This document shows, one piece after another, positions 56,827-64,000 of a stretch of DNA of 64,000 bases (position 1 is the first letter of the stretch; each line of letters begins with the position of its first letter). Under the pieces are notes generated by a model, which saw only the letters and a program-made list of their open reading frames with translations, did not search any database and had not been told where the DNA came from. This DNA is from Cystobasidium ongulense (taxonomy: Eukaryota; Basidiomycota; Cystobasidiomycetes; Cystobasidiales; Cystobasidiaceae): contig BQUP01000001.1 of the NCBI GenBank assembly GCA_022835595.1, positions 806,001 through 870,000 on the forward strand. The letters run 5' to 3'. Both the position numbers and the translations under genes were made by a program.

Positions 56827-57751
56827 CTTTTAGAATATCCTGTTCGAAGCGACTAATCCAATATACCCTCTACTCGTTGGCGGGCTGTTGCAGACAAGCG
56901 TAGCTTATCTGTTGTGACCCTTGCAATTATAATTCTTGCACACCTACGAGCGTCTATCTATCTCCCCTGGCCCTACATACTGGAGTGTGCGACTGCGAGA
57001 CCTGTCGGGAGTAAGCTGAAAACCGTTGGCATTGGATTTGCGCCTTCTGCCGTTGGCTCTGCCAACATTGGTAAATGATGCAGGAGTGGGAAATAATCAA
57101 AGCTCCAGGCAGTTCGGCGAGCCTCTCCTTCAGCTGCAGGTCTTTCTCATCAGTACATCACTGTGTAGTATTCCCACAGCAATCACTACCACCACTCTTG
57201 CAAGCAAGGCGAGGAGACAAGATGAAACCTTCCTCTTCAGCACGGTCTCGCGCGCTGTGGTCGAGCTCCGGCGTCTTCTGTGCCCTTGTCGCGCTTGATG
57301 GATGGATGGACCGCCGTTGCAGAGGCCTGAAAGAACACATGGGACGATGATGGCCAGAGTGTCAGAGTGATGCCGTACCAGCTCTTCCGTTCCTGCTACT
57401 ATACCCCGACTGACTGAACTGCTGTGCTGCGTGCTGGCGAGCTGCTGTCAGGCCAGCGTGCAGCAACAACCGCACGCCCGCGACAGCAAGCAGCGGGTGC
57501 ACACTGATGGCTAGCTGATGAGGCATACTGATGGCGACCACGACTCCATCAGCTCTCACATCCCTATAATACTCCTCCGGCAAGCTCTCCTAGTGTCCTC
57601 GCGTACATTCTTCCATCAGCCTGCAGCGGAACAGGATTCACAGCCAGTCCCAGGAACGACGATGAGCAGCAAGAGCGCATAGAGGCAGCAGTCACAACAA
57701 TGACAACAACATCAACAAGCACAGAGAATCCACAATCGTCAGCAGTCCATC
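56827..57751. other. Gene-free region
   Basis: This 925-bp gap lies between two plus-strand genes. A CAACAA-rich tract (57690-57720) directly precedes the next ATG. Short frames on both strands are unconvincing. It probably holds a long promoter and 5' UTR. Confidence 0.5.
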
Positions 57752-60700
57752 ATGGCCAGTCACCACCACGCGTCGAGTTCGCGCCGACCAAATCCATCCG
57801 CCCCACCCACAGATAGCAGCAGCAAGCAGCGCTCGCGAGATACACAACAACGACAGCGAAGCTATACTGTGAATAAACCATCACCCAGTTCATCAGCAAA
57901 TCATGCAATGACTGCAAAGGACTGGGCCAGCCACTTCTGGATCACCTTGGTCGACGAAGAAGGCGAGAGTGAGCGCCTCTTTCTACAACGCGATAGTGCT
58001 TCCCTCAGTCCACTGACCATCTCGTTCGGTCTCGTTTCTTGTCCTTCCTTGTAGCCTTCTATGCCAATCCTCAAACCGGCGAAAGAAAATGGACAATTCC
58101 GCCTGGCTCCCTCGTTCTGCCACGCTCTGCCGACGGAGAGTGGTACGAGCTGTGGAGCGACGAGCATCATCTCCCTTACTACTATCACACGGTCAGAAAT
58201 GAGACGACATGGTACAAACCTGATGGCTTTGTTATACCGTTGAAAGCAGTTCAAGTGGGTCTAATACATCACGTGGTTTACAAGTAGAACAAGGAGCTGA
58301 TCTTCTAGCTCTGCCGCTGTGCTTTCGTAGCGCTTCTCCGCTGGGAAGCGATTCTCCCTCAGTCTCGACTCTGGATCTACAGTCGTAGCACCCGAAGCAC
58401 CGCAAGTTACAGTTGTCAAGCCAGCCCTTCAAGATAATGCTGCAGGAGAAGATACTGGCGCGCATCAGGGTAGCTGTGACCCTTTTTACGCTGCCGTATT
58501 CAGCTGTATAACAGGAAAGACAGCGCCCGACTCTCCAATCCAGACAACACCGCGCACTTCAACCAAAGTCAAATCCAAATCAGATCCCCAAGAAGCAGCT
58601 GCCATATTTCTCCCACAAGACACCTCTGTCTACCATCAGCAATACCAAGCCTCACTAGACGAAGAGGATCATCTTGACCATGTCAATATGTCCAGCATAT
58701 CAATGGCATCTTCTTCGGCAACAGGCTCGACTTCCGCTTCCACACCTCTAACTACGCCTAAAGCGCTTCAAGAAGGTTTTTCCAGCCATACTGAAAATCA
58801 CGGTGATTATTCAGACTACATCCATGAAAGCCCGTACCTCGGCATCGAAGATACCAAAGACTCTGTTACAATCACAGCGGACGATCTTATCAGTGTTCTC
58901 CCTCCCATAGTGCCGAAAAGTAAGTTTGTGGCGCCATTGAAGATCCGAAAGAAACCATCCTCTCCAAGACTAGGTGAAGCTGTGTCTCTGGCAAGTCCGA
59001 CCGAAGAGACAAAGAAGAATAAGCGGGCTACGCCAACACTAGATACTAGTATTCCATTTCAGCACTTTGCTGCAGATGCTTGTCCAAAAACTCCCGCAAC
59101 ACCTAAAACTCCCAAGACACCAAGGTCACCTTCTGCTTTTTTCACTGCTATGTTCAATAGACTACCTATGTCACCTGAACTTGCACCGAGTTCAAGTCCG
59201 AACGCATCATTCCTAGCTATAGACGAGCCTCAGAAGTCTGCGCGGAACGTGTCAGAAGCAGAAGTGTCGCTCGAATCTACATCGATTGCGGATATGTCTA
59301 AATCGCCAGAGACGATCAGAGTAGGCAAGGAAGGCAAGAGTCCAACTCTAGACAAAGTCAAGAAGATGTTCGCTACCTCTCATGATTTGTTCAAACAAGG
59401 CGAAGGTAATTGCTACACCTCGCTATTCTCATTATGCGTCTATACTGACGCAAACTTCCTGCAGCGTCGCCCAAGGATTTTCGTCGAAGCGTGTCAGAGT
59501 TTCTACCGTCACAAAGTAATGAAAATGCTACGCCTGATCCAGTGCCGACGTCTCCGACACCAGCAAGGTCACCAATACCGGTACCACAAGACCTCCTTGA
59601 TGAGATACACCGCTTCTCTTTCAATCAATATGCTCAGGAACATTTCGCAATTTCCGCCAAGCGGCAAACTAGGATTTTCAATCGGAAGGCTATCCCACTT
59701 GAGCAGAGAATGAGGTGGCAATCAGTACGCTTATGATCCTCTTGACTTTTGCGGAGTACGTGCCGTAGCTGATCTGGTTGTGTTTCACTAGGGCGACCTG
59801 GAAGCTCCTATCTTGCAACTCAACAAGCAACTTCGCTGGGATGCACAGCAATGTTTCACTCATCTGCAACGCGTCATGGGTGATAGGCCCCTCAAAGATG
59901 GTGATGTCAGAATCAGTATGGAAGACGTCAATGCACCTTCAGCATGGGATTCAGCTACTACCGAAGAAGCTCGAAAGCTGCTCTCTTTGGGTGTGAACAA
60001 TGCCGAGCTCAGAGACGAGATCTATGTTCAGCTACTTTGCCAGCTTAGTGATAACCCTTCAGCTATCTCGATATACCGAGGCTATCAATTCCTGCAAGTC
60101 CTCTTGATCGTTTTCCCACCCTCTCCCTCGCTCGCCCCGACACTGCGACAATTCCTCGTTGCAAGAAGAGGAAGCGTACCTCGAAGCAGGTTAGGCATCA
60201 TAGCGAGGTATGCACTTATCAAGCTGGAAGAAATAATATCAAAAGGACCTAGAGGTACCGTGCCAACTCTGTTCGAAATACAGGCAGCTTCAGAAGGTGC
60301 TTTCGCACCTAGCGTGTTCGGCGAAACTCTGCAGCGGATTATGGCTTTGCAAACGGACGCTTATCCCGATGCCAAGATACCCATCGTGCTCTCATTCCTT
60401 GCGGATGTAAGCTGACCTTATCCTTGGCCTTCGTAGCACACACCAGCTGACTTTTGATCATACAGGGCGTGTTGGCTCTTGGAGGACTCCAAACACCAGG
60501 CATCTTTCGCGTTGCTGGCGACCTTGACAAAGTGAAGGAGCTGCGTATTATCATCGATCAAGGTCGATATTCGTTTGCAGGCTATGAAGATGCACGCATC
60601 GCCGCCTCCCTCTTCAAACTATGGCTGAGAGAGCTCAGAGATCCTTTGATTCCGCTAGATTGGTATCATCAGTGCATGGAAGCTGCACCCAGCCCTTCAA

Positions 60701-61599
60701 GGTATGTCTGGCGCCTAGCTTGTTCACGATGTGAAGCTGATGCTTGGTTGCGGTGGAAAGGTGCATAGAAACCGTCCAACGCTTACCCTCTGTCAATCGC
60801 CGTATTGTCGCTTTCGTAATCAGCTTGTAGGTCGTCTCTCAGAAATCAAGCAGCAGTCAGTCACTGACCTGCCTGCTTCAACAGCCTCCAAATCTTCGCT
60901 CAAGAAGCTGTCTCGCGTACCACGCTCGTATCAACAGCATCACTCGCCATGATCTTCACTCCTTCTTTCTTCCGTGGTCCGTCTACACTTAAGACTTTCA
61001 ACGCTGCAGCTTCTGGAACGCACGAAACGATCAATAAAGTGTTCAATGAGGCTCGTATAGAACAACAATTCATGCTCAACCTTGTAGAATTCCTGGATGT
61101 GACCAGACTTGAAGATGAAGATGATTGGATACCTACGCATGGCAAGCACCATTCGTTAGCGTCGTCCTTATCTTCTTCCACATCATCTTTTTATCATCCT
61201 ACCGCACCAGCATTTCCTGAGCTAGGCACGGAAGAAAGTTTTTCAAGGCCATCTCTAGATTCCACCACTTCTACAGTATCTCAATCGACACAAGCGTCTT
61301 TTGCTAGCACAAAGCGGAAGAATCGGCTCAATCGCACACGAATGAAGACAGCGGAAACCTCCAGTATAACTTACAGTATAGCTTACGGAAATGAGCAAAC
61401 CGATCTCACCGGACTATTGGCATCCACATCGTACCCCTCGCGGTCCAGATCGATAACAGACTCATTCTTCCTTCACGGAACGTCTCACAGCAACAAAGAT
61501 GTTACAGGCTATTCAGCGAATATAAATAATAGCTACTCTCCACCTCTGCCAGATTTACCTTTTATCAAACCTGTTATCGTCGTTAATGAAGCGGATTGA
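57752..61599 (+). CDS. WW-WW-MyTH4-RhoGAP protein (Vilse/ARHGAP39-like)
   Basis: RhoGAP proteins switch off Rho, Rac or Cdc42 by speeding GTP hydrolysis. Eight exons: 57752-57968, 58055-58254, 58331-59405, 59465-59724, 59792-60406, 60466-60701, 60761-60826 and 60885-61599, 1127 aa. Two WW-like repeats lie at about residues 58-131 (HFWITLVDEEGE, then FYANPQTGERKWTIPPG; EWYELW, then YYYHTVRNETTWYKPDGF). A ~400-residue disordered Ser/Pro-rich region follows, then a MyTH4 domain (about 550-785) with ELRDEIYVQLLCQLSDNP. The RhoGAP domain (about 790-970) has the arginine finger in GIFRVAGD, FKLWLRELRDPLIP, and LPSVNRRIVAFVISFLQ. The C-terminal ~150 residues are Ser-rich. The domain order matches animal Vilse/ARHGAP39. 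Target GTPase unknown. Confidence 0.88.
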
Positions 61600-61967
61600 G
61601 CTTCTCTCTCGAGTTAAACTTTCTGTATCGTATTGTCTCCTTTAAAGTAGCACATTTTGAGCTTCGCATCAGTTCATAACTTTATTCATTGACATCTATT
61701 TCTTGACTTCCAATAATAAACAATGACTGCAGTTCAGCAGATGGCCGTGGCCACTTCCTTACCCTCCATACGAAGGAGTCGCAAAAACAGATTTGCAGAG
61801 CCTGGTGCGCCAGCATTGCTCATAATTGTAGGCAAGTTTAAGGCGAAATGCAAACTTGTTAGGATGGTATGGTCGTATTACATATTCACACAAGGCTGAT
61901 CATGAAGCTGCCACAAACCTGCAAGAAGACTTCTCAGAACTAGGATCGAAACAAAGGCTACCTGACA
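61600..61967. other. Convergent intergenic region
   Basis: It holds the 3' flanks of the RhoGAP and AT-hook-like genes. No feature is seen. Confidence 0.55.
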
Positions 61968-63389
61968 CTATGAAACACTCAAAGTAGGAACAAGGCGGTG
62001 TACTTGAGCAGGCATCACATTCAAAGCAGATTCATCTCTGCCGACGTAGAAGGATTGACTTAGAGGGCTGTGAAGTCTAGGAACTGAGCTATTGCTAAGG
62101 TCTGACCGTTTGAGTGTCAAAGTGAGCGGTCTGCCTAGTTTGTTTTTCCGGCTAGATGCTTGCTCGAGGCTGGCTTCGTCGGATGATGCCATATCGACAT
62201 AGGTTCTCTTTTTCTCGTTGAAATATGATAGGCCTCGGGCAGGGTTTCCTTGATAGACAGTTGAAAGAGGATACTGGGCGAGGTGACAGGCAGTACCCAA
62301 ATCCTGAGAAACGACAGGCGCCGCCGACCTTCCAGCATCTCTCGAAACAGACAGATCTAGGCTACCACGTTTAGCAGTTTTGCGAGTTTTGCCCTGTTGG
62401 GTAGTCTTTACACTTTTGCGAGAGGTAGAAGTAGGTGGGGATTGTGCCTTCTTGTGATGAGGAGAAGGTGGAACATAGCTATCGTCCTCGTCATCTTCGA
62501 AATCCTCGTCGCCTTCATCGTCTACTAGGGATGATTCATCTGCAGTTGAAGCGGGTCCGGTACCGGTACTGCTGGTCGAGGGCGATACGAGCGGCGAGTC
62601 AACGACCCTCTTCGAGTTCCACGTGTTGATCAGCTTTTCAGGTCGAGATGAAATGGCCTTGTACTCAGGCAGGACCCTGCGAGGTCGGCCTCTTTTGGGC
62701 GCCACTGAGGTCGCATCAGCAACAGGAGGTACAGCCGCGAAAGGCACAGCAATGCCAGCTGAATCAAGAGTGGACTCGGCACTTGCTGTTCTTCTTAGTG
62801 AAATGTTCCTTTTGACAGCATTCAGAGATTGAGCGGTCGTGCTGGAATAGCTGCGCTTGGGTATAGGCGCATGGACGACAAGGGGAATTGCATTCTGGAC
62901 ATCGTCAATGTGAGCGGGGACGCGAGATCCCCTTTTACCGGGAGGAACATATGTTGGAGACCTGGCTTTAGGCAATGTGTTGCGAGGTGGGAGTGATGAA
63001 GGCGTATCTGGCTCTTTGTATGCTGTGGAAGTATCTTCGGGTGTATTTGAGCCGATACGGTCGAGCTTGCTTCGGAGTGCTCTGTCGTTTGATGTGGGTA
63101 TCTTCGCTAGATATTTCCCTAGATCCAGGCGAAAGCCATCGTCTGAAGAGCTAGTGCTGCTCGTTTCGGATGGTGTGGGTGTCGCATTGTCTGAAAGTGG
63201 CGTAGTCGGGCGCTCGGTCGTCCAAATCTGTACTGGCGCATCACCCGCTACAAGCTCCTTCAACGAGAGTGAGATATACCTCGTCTTGCGAGCTTCTGCT
63301 TCTAGTACAGGATCGTTGAATCCCAGGTCAGGAGGAGCCTGGATTGGGTTTGCGAGTTTGCGTTTCGAGATGCGAATAGGGGTGGTCAT
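61968..63389 (-). CDS. Disordered nuclear-type protein with AT-hook-like motifs, unknown function
   Basis: A single open frame gives 473 aa from the ATG at 63389 (MTTPIRISKRKLANP). It is mostly disordered, Ser/Thr/Pro-rich, with basic patches. PKRGRPRRVLPEYK near residue 225 has the Gly-Arg-Pro core of an AT-hook, and a second weaker NKLGRPL lies near the C-terminus. An acidic run (DDEGDEDFEDDEDD) and a Lys-rich stretch (SRKSVKTTQQGKTRKTAKRG) follow. These suggest a chromatin-linked protein; no enzyme domain is seen. The frame stays open upstream to an ATG at 63746 (592 aa), but that extra part is Cys/Leu-rich and unlike the rest, so I treat it as 5' UTR or intron. Confidence 0.6.
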   Translation of the reverse strand: MTTPIRISKRKLANPIQAPPDLGFNDPVLEAEARKTRYISLSLKELVAGDAPVQIWTTERPTTPLSDNATPTPSETSSTSSSDDGFRLDLGKYLAKIPTSNDRALRSKLDRIGSNTPEDTSTAYKEPDTPSSLPPRNTLPKARSPTYVPPGKRGSRVPAHIDDVQNAIPLVVHAPIPKRSYSSTTAQSLNAVKRNISLRRTASAESTLDSAGIAVPFAAVPPVADATSVAPKRGRPRRVLPEYKAISSRPEKLINTWNSKRVVDSPLVSPSTSSTGTGPASTADESSLVDDEGDEDFEDDEDDSYVPPSPHHKKAQSPPTSTSRKSVKTTQQGKTRKTAKRGSLDLSVSRDAGRSAAPVVSQDLGTACHLAQYPLSTVYQGNPARGLSYFNEKKRTYVDMASSDEASLEQASSRKNKLGRPLTLTLKRSDLSNSSVPRLHSPLSQSFYVGRDESALNVMPAQVHRLVPTLSVS

Positions 63390-64000
63390 TTTGGAAGAGA
63401 GTGAATGGTACGCTGGAGGAGGGAAACACAGGATGTCAAGTTGTATTCGGGAGGATCTATCGGGAGCTGGAAAGAGAGGAAACTCACACATGCACAGCCA
63501 AGACGCGCAGTCAAGCCAGACGGTCTGCTTTGGCAAACAGTTGGGCGGTCGGAGTGTGTCCTTGTTTGCGAGTTGTACCAGCCGACGGAGCAGTGCCGCA
63601 CCGCAATTGCAGCCGCACAGGAGTACGAGAGAAGTAAGGGTGTGTATCTGTATGATAAAAAGTGGCTCAAGTGCGAGTCCTATGCTGTACAAGGAGCATC
63701 GCTGTTCTGTCTCGCTCTTCTGTCGCTTTCGCTTGCAGAATGACATTTTGATCGGAACCAGGTACCGTCAAATAGGTGTGAGGATTGGAGAGTTTTCCAA
63801 GAGCTGCAAGTACAGTACGTCATGTGGGTGAATTAGAAGTTGAATTGTGAAGTCGTCGGGTCTTCCTCCCATGATACCGTGACATGGTTGTGTTGTAACT
63901 CGTCCTGTCTGCTCGATGTGCCTGTGTGGCGATGAAAGTACGCGGACATGTTGAAGTCAGAAAAGAGAGAAGCTGGTAGAAGGAACAACATGCTGCGTGA
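63390..64000. other. 5' flank of the AT-hook-like gene, right window edge
   Basis: It holds the promoter of the minus-strand gene and possibly of a gene beyond the window. Open frames in both directions across 63390-63830 are unlike known proteins. Nothing is assigned after 63831. Confidence 0.5.

Noticed and set aside
62977-63831. 284-codon plus-strand frame
   Set aside because: It is antisense to the AT-hook-like gene, and its composition fits a shadow of Ser/Arg-rich coding.
1-64000. CRISPR arrays, operons, toxin systems or prophage-like blocks
   Set aside because: The DNA is eukaryotic with dense spliceosomal introns. I saw no regularly spaced palindromic repeats, integrase, capsid or reverse-transcriptase sequence on either strand.

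Overview
The window is nuclear DNA from a fungus, most likely a basidiomycete of yeast-like gene density. Most genes are cut by 1 to 14 short introns, usually 45-80 nt, with GT(G/A)(A/C)G donors, CTNAY-like branch sites and AG acceptors. Gene content is fungal: ERG4, external NADH dehydrogenase, mitochondrial malonyl-CoA:ACP transacylase, GPC acyltransferase, a Mago-Y14 partner (PYM), and Ser/Thr-rich wall or membrane proteins. I cannot name the genus. I saw no rRNA, tRNA, CRISPR array, retroelement or DNA transposon.

Layout by position and strand. 1-10.5 kb: cut-off mucin-like membrane protein (-), BNA6/QPRT (-), CDC37 (+), AAGAB/IRC6-like (-), F-box protein (+), TIM9 (-), TIF6/eIF6 (+). 11-19 kb is a minus-strand run: CAF16, a 134-aa unknown, iron alcohol dehydrogenase, short-chain dehydrogenase, MCT1. 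20-35 kb: GPC1 (+), GRE2-like reductase (+), PYM (-), VIP1/PPIP5K (+), deoxyhypusine synthase (-), external NADH dehydrogenase with EF-hand (-), RLP24 (+). 36-39 kb: GH114 glycosidase (-), a possible small gene (-), 8-Cys GPI-type secreted protein (-). 39.6-52 kb: SNU66/SART1 (+), large mucin-like membrane protein (+), CLPTM1 (+), 209-aa unknown (+). 52-64 kb: quinone reductase (-), ERG4 (+), WW-WW-MyTH4-RhoGAP protein (+), AT-hook-like protein (-).

These are ordinary chromosomal housekeeping genes, not an operon or cluster. Several are functionally related but unlinked in layout: TIF6 and RLP24 (60S assembly), CDC37 and VIP1 (signalling), BNA6 and NDE (NAD metabolism), ERG4 and GPC1 (membrane lipids), SNU66 and PYM (splicing and exon-junction complex). 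Eight neighbouring pairs are divergent and share short 5' regions; the PYM/VIP1 pair has only 207 bp between start codons.

The strongest unusual signals are in gene structure. CLPTM1 contains 12-nt and 9-nt microexons, and the two introns around the 9-nt exon are copies of each other. ERG4 has a 5-nt microexon. The GH114 gene is followed by a decayed second copy of its last exon. One gene uses a GC-AG intron. The F-box gene looks frame-damaged at its 3' end. I found no convincing new multi-gene system. All exon joins were read by eye from splice signals, reading phase and family conservation; there is no transcript evidence.
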